Positions 7,189-15,957 are shown, counted from the first letter of the stretch. The stretch: DNA of 32,453 nucleotides from Acidobacteriota bacterium (GCA_027624045.1 JAQBUE010000047.1:1-32453); one strand, 5' to 3'. Notes: generated from the letters alone by a model not told the origin. Program-made: numbers and translations.

Positions 7189-8448
7189 ATGGCCACCGTT
7201 CCCAGCGGCGTGGACCGCATCCTGTATCTCACCGAGTTGACAGGAATGAGCGTCTTTGCGCCCAACGGGCAGCGGGTCGGACGGGTCTGGGAAGTGGCCT
7301 TAAAGCCCAGCGAACACCCGACGCGCGTCTCGCATTTCCTCGTCGGGCGGCGCTCACACTTCATGGTGCGTTACGACGAGGTCGAATCGATCTCGCTTGA
7401 AGGCATCCGGCTCTCGGATGACCGTTTTGTACCCTACTATCCAGACGAAAACCTGCTGTTACTGTCGAAGGATCTGCTCGACCAGCAGATTGTTGACGTA
7501 AACGGCCGCAAGGTCGTTCGCGTGAATGACCTTGCGTTGCGGATCGAGCACGTGGCGGCGCGGGACGAGCTTTGGGTGCATGAGGTTGGCGTCGGCCTGC
7601 AAGGGGCGTTCCGGCGGCTGATGGAAGGTATCCTCCCCAACAGGCTGATTCGTCAGGTGCAGCGGAAGATCACTCCGAATTCGATCCCCTGGCAGTATTG
7701 CAATATCGTTGAGCCGGATGCGCGCAGGCGGCTTAGGCTGCGGATTTCGCACGACCGCTTGGGCAAGCTACACCCTGCCGATCTGGCGGATATCGTGGAG
7801 GAACTCGGGCCGGCCGAGCGTGAAGCGCTCTTTGAAACGCTGGACGACACCGTGGCCGCCGAGACGCTGACCGAGGTGGATTCGAAGATCCAGATCAGCA
7901 TTCTCAACTCGCTCGACAAGTCGCGCGCCGCGGACATCGTCGAGGAGATGGAGCCGGACCAGGCGGCGGACATTCTCGAGAGACTCGAGGAAGCGATGAG
8001 CCGCGGGATCCTCAAGGATATGGAGCAGGCCCCGGCCGCTGAAGTCGAAGAGCTGCTCGAATACGAAGGTGATACAGCCGGTGGTTTGATGAACTCGCAG
8101 TACGCCGCTGTGAATGAGGACGCCCGAGTGCGGGACGCTATCGAAGCGTTGCGGGGCAGTGAGCACCTGCTGAAGTCGCTCACCCACGTGTTCTTGATCG
8201 ACAAACAGCAACGCCTGGTGGCCTCGGTCGCGGTCGGACGGCTGCTGACCGCGCCCAACGACGCGCCGCTGAAGGAACTGGCCTTCGAGGAAACTCTCAA
8301 GGTGCATGTGGATGAGGACCGTGATCGGGTGGTTGAGATCTTCGACAAGTACAACCTTTTCGCTCTGCCGGTGGTGAATGAGGACAACGAGCTGTGCGGT
8401 GTGATTACGGCGGACGACGTAATCAGCGTGCTTACACCTGACGACTAA
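7189..8448 (+). CDS. PRC-barrel + MgtE intracellular (N) domain + CBS-pair protein
   Basis: Soluble 419-aa protein with two PRC-barrel-like segments (about residues 10-75 and 95-140), a helical MgtE_N superhelical domain (about 190-290, beginning L-H-P-A-D-L-A-D-I-V-E-E-L) and a tandem CBS pair (about 295-419, entered through Y-E-G-D-T-A-G-G-L-M, a hallmark of MgtE). It has no MgtE membrane domain, so it is the cytosolic Mg2+-sensing half of MgtE without a channel. The next gene, 33 nt downstream, encodes an Nramp-like transporter, which suggests that this protein gates or senses for that transporter. A TTG at 7177 (adding MEST) is an alternative start; the ATG at 7189 has only a weak GGA upstream. 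The domain call is firm; the regulatory role is inference. Confidence 0.9.
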   Translation: MATVPSGVDRILYLTELTGMSVFAPNGQRVGRVWEVALKPSEHPTRVSHFLVGRRSHFMVRYDEVESISLEGIRLSDDRFVPYYPDENLLLLSKDLLDQQIVDVNGRKVVRVNDLALRIEHVAARDELWVHEVGVGLQGAFRRLMEGILPNRLIRQVQRKITPNSIPWQYCNIVEPDARRRLRLRISHDRLGKLHPADLADIVEELGPAEREALFETLDDTVAAETLTEVDSKIQISILNSLDKSRAADIVEEMEPDQAADILERLEEAMSRGILKDMEQAPAAEVEELLEYEGDTAGGLMNSQYAAVNEDARVRDAIEALRGSEHLLKSLTHVFLIDKQQRLVASVAVGRLLTAPNDAPLKELAFEETLKVHVDEDRDRVVEIFDKYNLFALPVVNEDNELCGVITADDVISVLTPDD

Positions 8449-8481
8449 TCCCGCGGCGCTTCTACTTATTTGGCTGTTTCC

Positions 8482-9726
8482 ATGTTCGGACGCTTACGCA
8501 CCCGCTTATTACTATTCCTCGCCGTACTGGGGCCGGGTTTCATCACGGCGGTCGTTGACAACGACGCCGGCGGGATCTTCACGTATTCGGAAGCCGGGGC
8601 GCGATTCGGCTACAACCCGCTGTGGACGATGATTCCGGTGACGCTGATCCTCGTGATCACGCAGGTGATGTGCTCGCGGATGGGCGCGGTAACGGGCAAG
8701 GGCTTGTCGGACTTGATCCGCGAGGAGTTTGGATTGCGGACGACGTTCCTGGTGATGGCGGCTCTGCTGGTTGTCAACATGACCAACGTCACGGCGAACT
8801 TCGCCGGGATCGCGGGATCGGTTGAGCTGTTCGGCGTGAGCCGCTATATTTCGGTGCCGGTGGGCGCGGCCGTTGTCTGGCTGCTGGTTGTGAAAGGCAC
8901 GTACCGTAGCGTTGAGAAGATCTTTCTCGTTTCGAGTCTGTTCTACGTGGCGTATGTGATCTCGGCGATTCTTGTGGAGCCGGACTGGGAGCAGGCGATC
9001 GAGAGCAGCGTCATCCCGGTGGTGTATTTTGACGGCCCTTATCTGGCGATTCTGGTCGGTCTTGTTGGAACATCGGTGGCGCCTTGGATGCAGTTTTATC
9101 TGCAAGCGGCGATTGTCGAGAAGGGCATCGACGTAAAACAGTTCGCCGAATCGCGGGCCGAGGTGATTGTGGGCTGCGTAGCGATGGCGTTCATCAAGTT
9201 TTTCATTATTGTTTGCGCGGCGGGGGCGATCTGGTCGGTGCAGCCGCGCGAGATTCATGACGCGGCGGAAGCGGCGCTCGCGCTGCAGCCGCTGGGAGAC
9301 TATGCGTACTATCTGTTTGCCGGCGGATTATTCAACGCGTCGCTGCTGGCGGCGAGCATCCTACCGTTGTCGACGGCCTACTCGGTTTGTGAGGGATTGG
9401 GGTTTGAGTCGGGCGTGAACCATCGCTTTGAAGATGCCCGGATCTTCTATTGGCTCTACACATTGCTGATCGTAGTCGGGGCGGGGCTGGTGCTTTGGCC
9501 AAACTTCCCGCTGGTGCGGATGATTCTGCTGTCTCAGGTGCTAAACGGGATCCTGCTGCCGGTCATCATGATTCTGATACTGCGCCTTGTGAACCGGCGC
9601 GACTTGATGGGGGAGTGGGTAAATTCGACGTTTTACAACGTTGTGGCCTATTCAACGGTCGTGGTGATGATCGGGTTGTCGGTGGCCGTGGCGGGATTGA
9701 CGTTGTGGAGCGCCAATCCATTGTAG
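8482..9726 (+). CDS. Nramp-family divalent metal transporter, Mg2+-transporter-like variant
   Basis: Inner-membrane protein of 414 aa with about 11 hydrophobic segments and the SLC11/Nramp fold signature G-P-G-F-I-T-A at the start of TM1. The classical metal-site motifs are altered: TM1 D-P-G-N is replaced by D26-N-D-A-G-G31, and TM6 M-P-H by A200-P-W202. Loss of the TM6 methionine, which selects soft transition metals, is a feature I associate with the Nramp-related Mg2+ transporters (NRMT). The upstream gene encodes an MgtE sensory domain plus CBS pair, which also points to Mg2+ rather than Mn2+/Fe2+. The pair is probably one operon. A TTG at 8470 is an alternative start; no clear Shine-Dalgarno is visible for either. 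Substrate assignment is inference. Confidence 0.88.
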   Translation: MFGRLRTRLLLFLAVLGPGFITAVVDNDAGGIFTYSEAGARFGYNPLWTMIPVTLILVITQVMCSRMGAVTGKGLSDLIREEFGLRTTFLVMAALLVVNMTNVTANFAGIAGSVELFGVSRYISVPVGAAVVWLLVVKGTYRSVEKIFLVSSLFYVAYVISAILVEPDWEQAIESSVIPVVYFDGPYLAILVGLVGTSVAPWMQFYLQAAIVEKGIDVKQFAESRAEVIVGCVAMAFIKFFIIVCAAGAIWSVQPREIHDAAEAALALQPLGDYAYYLFAGGLFNASLLAASILPLSTAYSVCEGLGFESGVNHRFEDARIFYWLYTLLIVVGAGLVLWPNFPLVRMILLSQVLNGILLPVIMILILRLVNRRDLMGEWVNSTFYNVVAYSTVVVMIGLSVAVAGLTLWSANPL

Positions 9727-9779
9727 GCTTCCTGGACTGCGCCTCGGGGCGCGTTGTACGATAGAGTGTCCCTACTGAA

Positions 9780-10655
9780 ATGAAGGATTTCCTCGAATGG
9801 ACCAAGCCGGGAAGCGAGGAAGCCCGGCTGGCTTCCTTGCTTGATCCGGGCACCTTTCCTCGGCATATCGCTGTCATCATGGATGGCAACGGGCGCTGGG
9901 CTCGGGCGCGCCATCTGCCTCGTGTCGCGGGCCACCGCGCCGGTGTGATATCGGTTCGCGAGATCATTGAAACGTGCTGCCGCTTGGAGATCAAGGCCCT
10001 TACGCTCTATGCGTTTTCGGTTGAGAACTGGAAGCGGCCCCGCAGTGAAGTCGAAACGTTGTGGGGGCTGCTGCGGCACTATCTGCATCGCGAGCTGCCG
10101 GAGTTAAAACGCAACGGTGTGCGCTTCCAGATAATCGGGCGCGTCGATGCGTTGCCGCGGGCCGTGCAGGATGACCTTGATATCGCGATGGTCGAGACAG
10201 CCGCGAACTCGGGGTTGCGGCTCAGCGTAGCGTTGAACTACGGCGGCCGGGCGGAGATCGTTGACGCCGTCAATAGCATCCTGGCGCAGGCGCGCAAGGT
10301 CGATGGCGAGTTTCACGTCAATGAACAGATGCTGAGCGAACATCTGTACACGTCGGGCCTGCCCGATCCGGATTTGCTGATTCGAACGTCGGGCGAGATG
10401 CGGGTCAGTAATTTTCTTCTCTGGCAGATTGCCTATGCCGAGATCTTCGTTACCGAACAGCTTTGGCCTGACTTCCGAGCCGTGGATTTACTCGAGGCCT
10501 TGCTGGACTATCAAAAAAGGGAGCGGCGCTACGGGGGGCTGGGTGACAAGACGGAATCCTCCGAACCACCCTGCGAGTTGGTGGGTGTTAGCAGCGCCCC
10601 GACCGCCGGCGAACCCGATTCCGACGATCTGCCGGCATCGTCGCTGCGGCAATAG
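9780..10655 (+). CDS. uppS: Isoprenyl transferase (undecaprenyl diphosphate synthase)
   Basis: cis-Prenyltransferase that extends farnesyl diphosphate with isopentenyl diphosphate to C55 undecaprenyl diphosphate, the lipid carrier for cell-wall synthesis. The pyrophosphate-binding motif M-D35-G-N-G-R-W-A is present with the catalytic Asp35, followed by the conserved T-L-Y-A-F-S-x-E-N-W, N-Y-G-G-R-x-E-I, and D-P-D-L-L-I-R-T-S-G-E-x-R-x-S-N-F-L-L-W-Q blocks. The core is about 245 aa; the last 40 residues (acidic/Ser/Pro-rich) are an unusual tail. The gene is followed after 6 nt by cdsA, the usual uppS-cdsA coupling of envelope lipid synthesis. The assignment is secure. Confidence 0.97.
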   Translation: MKDFLEWTKPGSEEARLASLLDPGTFPRHIAVIMDGNGRWARARHLPRVAGHRAGVISVREIIETCCRLEIKALTLYAFSVENWKRPRSEVETLWGLLRHYLHRELPELKRNGVRFQIIGRVDALPRAVQDDLDIAMVETAANSGLRLSVALNYGGRAEIVDAVNSILAQARKVDGEFHVNEQMLSEHLYTSGLPDPDLLIRTSGEMRVSNFLLWQIAYAEIFVTEQLWPDFRAVDLLEALLDYQKRERRYGGLGDKTESSEPPCELVGVSSAPTAGEPDSDDLPASSLRQ

Positions 10656-10661
10656 ATCCGC

Positions 10662-11432
10662 ATGAAACGGGTCCTGACGGCCCTTCTCCTCATTCCACTT
10701 GCTTTAGCCTGTAATTTCTATCTGCCGCTGTTGGTTACGTGGGCGGCTCTCGTTCTCGTGGCGCTGCTTTGCCTGCGCGAGTATTTCTCGCTGGCTGAGA
10801 AGCTGAGCTTCCGTCCATTTCGAGTGGCCGGATACGGGGCGGGCGCTGTGTGGATTTTCGCGCGTGGCGTGCCGGAGACGGCATTGCTGGTTCTAGTGGT
10901 GGTGGCGTTGCTGCTGTTGACGCTGTTGCGCCGCGACTTCAGTGGCGCGCTGGGCGACGTCGCCTCGACGCTGTTCGGTGTCGTTTACATTGCCGGGCCG
11001 TTCGCCCTGGGGCGTGAGCTACACCTGGTTGACCCTCACTGGTTGTTCTTTGTGCTGCTTCTGAACTGGGTGGGGGACTCAGCGGCTATGTACTGCGGGC
11101 GCGCCTTCGGCCGGCGGAAGATGGCGCCGATGATTAGTCCGAATAAGACTTGGGCCGGCGCGGTCGCGTCGCTGGCGGTGGCGGCGATTGTGGGAGCGGG
11201 TTACCTTTACTATTTCCAGCCGAACGGCGTGGCGCTATGGGTTGCGGTGTTGCTGTCTATCTGGGTGAATGTGGCGGCGCAGTTTGGCGATTTGGCGGAG
11301 TCCGCCTTGAAGCGCGGTGCCGCCGTGAAAGATAGCGGCGGCATGTTACCGGGCCACGGCGGAATGCTCGACCGCATGGACGGACTGTTGTTCTCGCTGC
11401 CGGCTTGTTACTTGGTTGTGCGGTTTCTATAA
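10662..11432 (+). CDS. cdsA: Phosphatidate cytidylyltransferase (CDP-diacylglycerol synthase)
   Basis: Integral membrane enzyme (256 aa) that makes CDP-diacylglycerol from phosphatidate and CTP, the branch point to all phospholipids. The C-terminal signature is intact: S-A-L-K-R-G-A-A-V-K-D-S-G-G-M-L-P-G-H-G-G, then M-L-D-R-M-D. Before it lies the S-P-N-K-T-W-A-G motif. Several hydrophobic segments precede these. The gene sits 6 nt after uppS and is probably translationally coupled to it. A stem-loop follows the stop codon. The assignment is secure. Confidence 0.96.
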   Translation: MKRVLTALLLIPLALACNFYLPLLVTWAALVLVALLCLREYFSLAEKLSFRPFRVAGYGAGAVWIFARGVPETALLVLVVVALLLLTLLRRDFSGALGDVASTLFGVVYIAGPFALGRELHLVDPHWLFFVLLLNWVGDSAAMYCGRAFGRRKMAPMISPNKTWAGAVASLAVAAIVGAGYLYYFQPNGVALWVAVLLSIWVNVAAQFGDLAESALKRGAAVKDSGGMLPGHGGMLDRMDGLLFSLPACYLVVRFL

Positions 11433-11438
11433 AGGCCT

Positions 11439-11468
11439 GAGATCAGGCACGTCTCCCTGCCTGATCTC
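11439..11468 (+). terminator. Stem-loop after cdsA (terminator-like, no U-tract)
   Basis: Perfect 11-bp stem GAGATCAGGCA / TGCCTGATCTC with an 8-nt loop, starting 7 nt after the cdsA stop. It lacks a following T-run, so it may act as a 3'-end stabiliser or a weak terminator. Confidence 0.5.
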
Positions 11469-11517
11469 GACCGCGACGCTGCCTTATGGCCTCAGCCCTT
11501 TCGGCCCAGCACCCTCC

Positions 11518-11556
11518 GAGCCCAGAACGCCAGTGACGGGTTTGGCCGCCAAGACC
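11518..11556. repeat. Dispersed 39-bp repeat, copy 1
   Basis: Matches 29142-29180 in the same orientation at 36 of 39 positions (core ACGCCAGTGACGGGTT). It lies in the non-coding gap between cdsA and the PIG-L gene. Both copies lie in gaps between genes, and both have a C-rich stretch nearby. Probably an interspersed genomic repeat; its full extent cannot be set from two copies. Confidence 0.6.
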
Positions 11557-11639
11557 TCAACCAAGGCAATCAAACCAGCCACGCCCGCAGCCCCCCGGAG
11601 AGCACACTCAGCGAATGCGAGCCGCTACAATGGCTCGTT

Positions 11640-12644
11640 ATGCAACGACGCGATTTCCTTTCCAGTTCTTTAGGCAGCGGATTGGCCGCCGCCCCCCCCC
11701 CACAAGCGCAGCGGGAACGCCCGAGCGATGGGGAGGACGGCACCTCGTACGAGGTGGAAACCACGATTGAGCGGCGCGTCTCGGGCAAGCCCCACAAGGG
11801 CAAGATGCTGGCCGCCATCCAGCCGCACTGCGACGACATCCCGATCTTCGCCGGGGGGGCCATCCTCAAACTCATCGACGAGGGCTATGAGGGCATCCTC
11901 ATCACGATGTCCAACGACTCGATGGCGGGCAATTTGAACTCTGATCTCGATCAGACGCGCCGCGGCGACGCCACCCACGGCCAGATCGTGAAGGCCAATG
12001 AAGAGGACACGATCGAGGTCGGCCGCCGGCTGCGCCTCAAAGAATCGCTCTTCCTCAACTATCCGAATCACAACATGGACGCCTGGCCGATCATCGAGAT
12101 GCGCGCCCGGCTGATCTTCCTGTTCCGCGCCTATAAGATCGACACGGTGTTTGTGTACGATCCGTCGGGTCTCTACGAGCGCAACCCCGACCACTACATC
12201 ACGGCCCGCGCCGTCGAAGCAGCGTACTGGATGTCGAAGTCAGAGTGGGACTACCCCGAGCACTTCAAGGTCGGGCTCGAACCACATGGCCCCAACGAGG
12301 CGTACTATTTCGCCCGCGGGCCGCAACTCGTCAATCGCGTCGTCGACATCTCGGACTTCATCGACGAAAAGGCCCACGCTAACACGGCGAACGTCACACA
12401 AGGTCCGTCGGGCAACCGCGGAGCCGCGTTGCGCCGCCGCCTCGCGGCTGAAGGCAAGAAACTGCCGCTGCTGGGCGACGATGACGAGACGGCGGACCGC
12501 GAATACACGAAACGCTTCGCTCTGAACCGGGACCGCATCCGAGGGCAGCAGCACGGCCTCGAATACGCCGAGTATTACCACTACGTCGGGCCGGGCGAAT
12601 CGGAACTGCAGCGCTACATCAGCGAAAACGTGCGGCCACTCTAG
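11640..12644 (+). CDS. Exported PIG-L/LmbE-family deacetylase-like metalloenzyme
   Basis: Zn-dependent N-acetylglucosaminyl/N-acetyl deacetylase superfamily protein, 334 aa. The metal motif is P-H63-C-D65-D66 (P-H-P-D-D in most members) near the first strand, and the third ligand is the His in N-P-D-H185-Y-I-T-A. The N-terminus MQRRDFLSSSLGSGL is a short Tat-type signal, so it is likely periplasmic or exported. Immediately after the twin-arginine region lies a run of ten C residues (11692-11701, encoding part of A-A-P-P-P), an unusual slippage-prone tract inside the coding sequence. The substrate is unknown; PIG-L enzymes deacetylate sugars, thiol cofactors or antibiotic precursors. It is followed by a convergent gene. 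Confidence 0.85.
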   Translation: MQRRDFLSSSLGSGLAAAPPPQAQRERPSDGEDGTSYEVETTIERRVSGKPHKGKMLAAIQPHCDDIPIFAGGAILKLIDEGYEGILITMSNDSMAGNLNSDLDQTRRGDATHGQIVKANEEDTIEVGRRLRLKESLFLNYPNHNMDAWPIIEMRARLIFLFRAYKIDTVFVYDPSGLYERNPDHYITARAVEAAYWMSKSEWDYPEHFKVGLEPHGPNEAYYFARGPQLVNRVVDISDFIDEKAHANTANVTQGPSGNRGAALRRRLAAEGKKLPLLGDDDETADREYTKRFALNRDRIRGQQHGLEYAEYYHYVGPGESELQRYISENVRPL

Positions 12645-12647
12645 GCC

Positions 12648-12727
12648 GAGCCCGCAGGTCTCACCGTCTGACAGTCGAGCCGATCGGCGCACGCCAGTTA
12701 GCGGTCCGACCTGCTGCCCCCGGGCTC
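12648..12727. terminator. Inverted repeat between convergent genes
   Basis: Arms GAGCCCG+CAGGTC (12648-12660) and GACCTG...CGGGCTC (12708-12713, 12721-12727) are complementary with a 7-nt bulge, spanning the whole gap between the PIG-L gene and the convergent universal stress gene. It probably serves as a shared 3'-end structure. Confidence 0.45.
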
Positions 12728-12728
12728 G

Positions 12729-13661
12729 TTAATCGAGTACGACGGGCGACACGAAGCCGTCCGGCTTGAGGGCGAGCAACGAGGCTTCCAGCTTGCTGAC
12801 GACTTTCTCGGCTGTGTTGCCGATAAGAAGGCCCGAGATGCCGGAGCGGGCGACGGTGCCCATCACCACGAGGTCAATGTTCTTTTGCTTGACGATACGT
12901 GGGATCACGACGGCGGGATCGCCTTTCACAATGTGGATCAATCCTGACGACAACTCCACGTTCAGTCCGCCCAGGAAGTCGTGCATCCGGTCCCGGTAGC
13001 GCTTCCTCTGATCGGCGATATAGCTGTCAAGTTCTTTGCGGCGCAAGCCTGTATGGCCGCTCAGTGGTCCCTCGCCGAAAGCATTCCAGGCGTAGACGAC
13101 GTGCAGGTCAGCCTTCTCCCAAATCGCGAGAGCACTCGCCAGATGCATGATCTTGGCATTCACCGTCTCGCGCCCGTCGTCTCCGGGAACCGGGTCCACG
13201 CAAGCCAAAACTCGTTGACGCCGGCGGGCCTGGCTGGGCCGCACTAACTCCACCGGACACGGACAGTTCCTCAATAACTCCATGGCCATCGAATCAACCA
13301 TATTGAGCAGTCCGCGCTGATGAACAGTTTTCATGACGAGGTCATGCTTGTTGCGCAAAACTTCACAAATGAGCTCGACGAACGGCTTGCCGAAGAGAAT
13401 CTCGACTTCCACCTTCGTACCGGCTTGCCGCGCTTTGGCGACCTGCTTCTCAAGCACTTCCTTTTTCTTTTCAGCGATCGCGCTCGGCAGAATCCACGGC
13501 GGGGGATTGAAGCGCGGATGCAGCAAGGGTTCATCGGGAACTACGTCAACGACCTTGAGCCGCGCGCCCGTTGCGGCGGCCAGTTTCTCGGCGCGGCGGA
13601 GCGCGTGGTACTTCCCGGTGTCGGTGCTTGCGTAAACCAAAATTTTCTTAAATCTATTCAT
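12729..13661 (-). CDS. Tandem-domain universal stress protein (UspA family)
   Basis: 310-aa protein made of two Usp domains (about residues 1-150 and 155-305), the UspE-like arrangement. The second domain ends with the ATP-binding pattern G-T-V-A-R-S-G...G-N-T-A-E (G-x2-G-x9-G-[S/T/N]). The first keeps K-K-I-L-V-Y-A-S-T at its first strand but lacks an intact copy of that motif. Usp proteins are induced by starvation and oxidative or antibiotic stress. AGGA precedes the ATG at a suitable distance. The gene is transcribed divergently from the SDR gene across about 160 nt that should hold both promoters; I could not place either box with confidence. Confidence 0.9.
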   Translation of the reverse strand: MNRFKKILVYASTDTGKYHALRRAEKLAAATGARLKVVDVVPDEPLLHPRFNPPPWILPSAIAEKKKEVLEKQVAKARQAGTKVEVEILFGKPFVELICEVLRNKHDLVMKTVHQRGLLNMVDSMAMELLRNCPCPVELVRPSQARRRQRVLACVDPVPGDDGRETVNAKIMHLASALAIWEKADLHVVYAWNAFGEGPLSGHTGLRRKELDSYIADQRKRYRDRMHDFLGGLNVELSSGLIHIVKGDPAVVIPRIVKQKNIDLVVMGTVARSGISGLLIGNTAEKVVSKLEASLLALKPDGFVSPVVLD

Positions 13662-13823
13662 GGCGTGTTCCTACTCTGATCTTCTCTATCAGCGCTGTGC
13701 TGGTCAAGGGGTAATCCAACGAATGCGGGTCAGAAACTAAGAATCGGCATCTGAACGCCGAACCTTGCGGGTCGGCTGCCGTTTCGGCGCCCGTGGCAGC
13801 CCCATATTCTATAGTGAGTGCCC

Positions 13824-14582
13824 ATGACAATCGATGCATCCTCTTCCAGCCGGCCTGTCGCGATCGTGACCGGTGGCAGCCGCGGCATCGGACGAGCGAT
13901 CGCCGCCGACCTCGCGCGGACGCATCGCGTCATCGCCACGTACCGCGGGCGCGAGGATGCGGCGCGAAGTCTGCAACAGGAAATAGGTGCTGAGATTTTC
14001 AAGATCGATCTGGCCAGACGCGAAGACCGGGAGGGCTTACTGGCCTTTTGCCGCCAGAAGTTCGGGCGGCTCGATCTGCTGGTCAACAATGCCGGGATGG
14101 CTCCCCGTGAGCGTCAGGACTTGCTCGAGGCGACCGAAGAGAGTTTCGATGAAGTGCTCAATGCCAACCTCAAGGGGCCGTACTTTCTGACGCAGGCGGC
14201 GGCACGCTGGATGCGGGAGAAAGGCTCGGGACGGGTGGTATTCGTGACGTCGATTTCGGCCTATGCGTCGTCGCCGAACCGCGGTGAATATTGCGTCTCA
14301 AAAGCCGGCCTGAGTATGGCTGTGAAACTGTTCGCCGATCGTCTCGCCGCGGATGGTATTACGGTATTCGAGATCCGCCCGGGTATCATTCGCACCGACA
14401 TGGTTGCCCCGGTGGTCGAGAAGTACGAAAAACTCGTCGCCGACGGGCTGCTGCCGCAGAATCGATTGGGCCTGCCGGAAGATATCGCCCGCGCGGTCCG
14501 TGCCATCGCCGATGGAAACCTGGATTACTCAACGGGCCAAGTGCTTGATGTTGATGGCGGCTTCCACTTGCGGCGGCTTTAG
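13824..14582 (+). CDS. Short-chain dehydrogenase/reductase, 3-ketoacyl-ACP-reductase-like
   Basis: Classical SDR (252 aa) with the Rossmann motif T16-G-G-S-R-G-I-G23, N-N-A-G at 88-91, catalytic Ser143 and Y156-C-V-S-K160. The C-terminal G-Q-V-L-D-V-D-G-G-F is typical of FabG-like enzymes. It reduces a carbonyl with NAD(P)H. The S-P-N-R-G-E-Y-C-V-S-K-A-G-L block matches a subgroup usually annotated as 3-ketoacyl-ACP reductase, but lone copies like this can act on sugars or other carbonyls. A GTG at 13818 would add two residues. Its 3' end overlaps the next, convergent gene by 4 nt (the two stop codons interlock). Confidence 0.88.
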   Translation: MTIDASSSSRPVAIVTGGSRGIGRAIAADLARTHRVIATYRGREDAARSLQQEIGAEIFKIDLARREDREGLLAFCRQKFGRLDLLVNNAGMAPRERQDLLEATEESFDEVLNANLKGPYFLTQAAARWMREKGSGRVVFVTSISAYASSPNRGEYCVSKAGLSMAVKLFADRLAADGITVFEIRPGIIRTDMVAPVVEKYEKLVADGLLPQNRLGLPEDIARAVRAIADGNLDYSTGQVLDVDGGFHLRRL

Positions 14583-15802
14583 GTCGCCGTTTCCACGAGG
14601 ATGTCGATGCCTATGGCGTCGTGATCGGAGAGAGGCTGCTTACGGCCTTCGCGGAACTCGTGAAGGATGACCGGGTCGCGGGCCTTCAAGCCACGAGTAG
14701 CGAACCAGTCAATCTTTAACGGACATTTCCCGCCGTGATTCCGCAACGACCAGCGGATGAAGGCAAAGCACCAAGCGGGCACCCATTCGCGAAGGTTCTT
14801 GTGCGTCTTCACGTCATCGACGTCGTACGAAGTGGTGTGCTCGCCGAGAAGGTTGCAGCCGCGGAAGTCGAAACCGCGGGATTCGAGCAGTCCGAAAAGT
14901 TCCCGCTCAAAGTGGTTGTAGGGGTGCATGTAGTGATTGTCGATGACATTGTCGGCACCCATGAAGACCCGCAGCCAGAATCCCATGATGGCGTGAAAAG
15001 CGCGTGATGAGTTGTAGGTTGTCGTGTTCCAATCCCCGCCGATGATTACGGGGTTGGCCCCGGCAGGTCCATCAAGCCCGCTCAGCCCTTCAAGCACATC
15101 TCGCATTTGATCGCGGCGATGGCGCTGGCTCGACTGCGCGTCGAGATGCACCGAGACAGCGGTGATAGTGCCGCCGGGCAAGCCCACATCCACGACGAGC
15201 GCCGTCTGTTGACCGAGGCGCTTCTCACGGCCGGCCATCTTGTCTTTGCCATTCTTCAGGCGAACGCTTCTGACGTTCGTAAGCGGATAGCGGCTGAGCA
15301 CCGCGTTCCCGTGAAGACCCAGTTCGTTCTCGCTCCGCACGTCGTACTCGATGCCGGCGCCCTTCGAGAGATTTACATAACAAGGCGCGAAGGCGTAGTG
15401 CATACCGAGTTCGCGGGCCAGGTCGCGGGCAATGTGACGGTTGCCGGAGCGCGCCATCCCGACATCGGTTTCCGTCAGCAGCAGAACATCACTCGAGGAC
15501 AGGTAGTTGTGTGACCGCAGAGCTTCGAGTTGGCCGTCGAATTCGATGCCTCGCTCCAGGTTCCAGGCCAAAAAACGGTAGCATTCGCGGGCAGGGGCCT
15601 CGGCGGCCGCGAATGTATCGGTCTCGGCTGTTTCGAGCACGAGGGCCGCGGCGGGCGCGATCTGCTCGTAGAGCGGGTGCCGCAGCAACTCGGGCGTGTC
15701 GCCGCATTCGGCGAGCGCCGCGAAGTGGGGCATCATCTCTTCACGCAGGATTCGATAGATTTCCCGCGCAGCCGGTCGGGCTGGATGCTGTCTCGCGCTC
15801 AT
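14579..15802 (-). CDS. Endonuclease/exonuclease/phosphatase (EEP) family protein
   Basis: Mg2+-dependent phosphodiesterase/nuclease fold (DNase I-like), 407 aa with this start. Motifs: L-L-L-T-E-T-D-V-G (metal-binding Glu), G-G-D-W-N-T-T-T (catalytic Asp/Asn) and L-S-D-H-D-A-I (terminal Ser-Asp-His). An N-terminal helical extension of about 110 residues precedes the EEP core. A start at 15844 (MTCGVAPRP...) is possible; neither start has a convincing ribosome-binding site, so the exact N-terminus is open. No signal peptide is seen. The substrate could be DNA, an inositol phosphate or a lipid headgroup and cannot be deduced. It overlaps the SDR gene tail to tail. Confidence 0.85.
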   Translation of the reverse strand: MSARQHPARPAAREIYRILREEMMPHFAALAECGDTPELLRHPLYEQIAPAAALVLETAETDTFAAAEAPARECYRFLAWNLERGIEFDGQLEALRSHNYLSSSDVLLLTETDVGMARSGNRHIARDLARELGMHYAFAPCYVNLSKGAGIEYDVRSENELGLHGNAVLSRYPLTNVRSVRLKNGKDKMAGREKRLGQQTALVVDVGLPGGTITAVSVHLDAQSSQRHRRDQMRDVLEGLSGLDGPAGANPVIIGGDWNTTTYNSSRAFHAIMGFWLRVFMGADNVIDNHYMHPYNHFERELFGLLESRGFDFRGCNLLGEHTTSYDVDDVKTHKNLREWVPAWCFAFIRWSLRNHGGKCPLKIDWFATRGLKARDPVILHEFREGRKQPLSDHDAIGIDILVETAT

Positions 15803-15957
15803 TTCGTTGGAAGTTCGAGGCCTCGGAGCCACCCCACACGTCATTTTACCGGGCCGGGAATTGCCTGCATCGTTTGCATGGCCGGGGTGGCCTTGTTCCG
15901 CGTAAGGGAAAAGGCCTATTGGATTCGATCCCAGCCGGAAGGTAGGATCAAAGCTCT

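Noticed and set aside
12981..13247. Plus-strand open frames antisense to the universal stress gene
   Set aside because: Shadow frames of a recognised two-domain Usp gene with no start signals.
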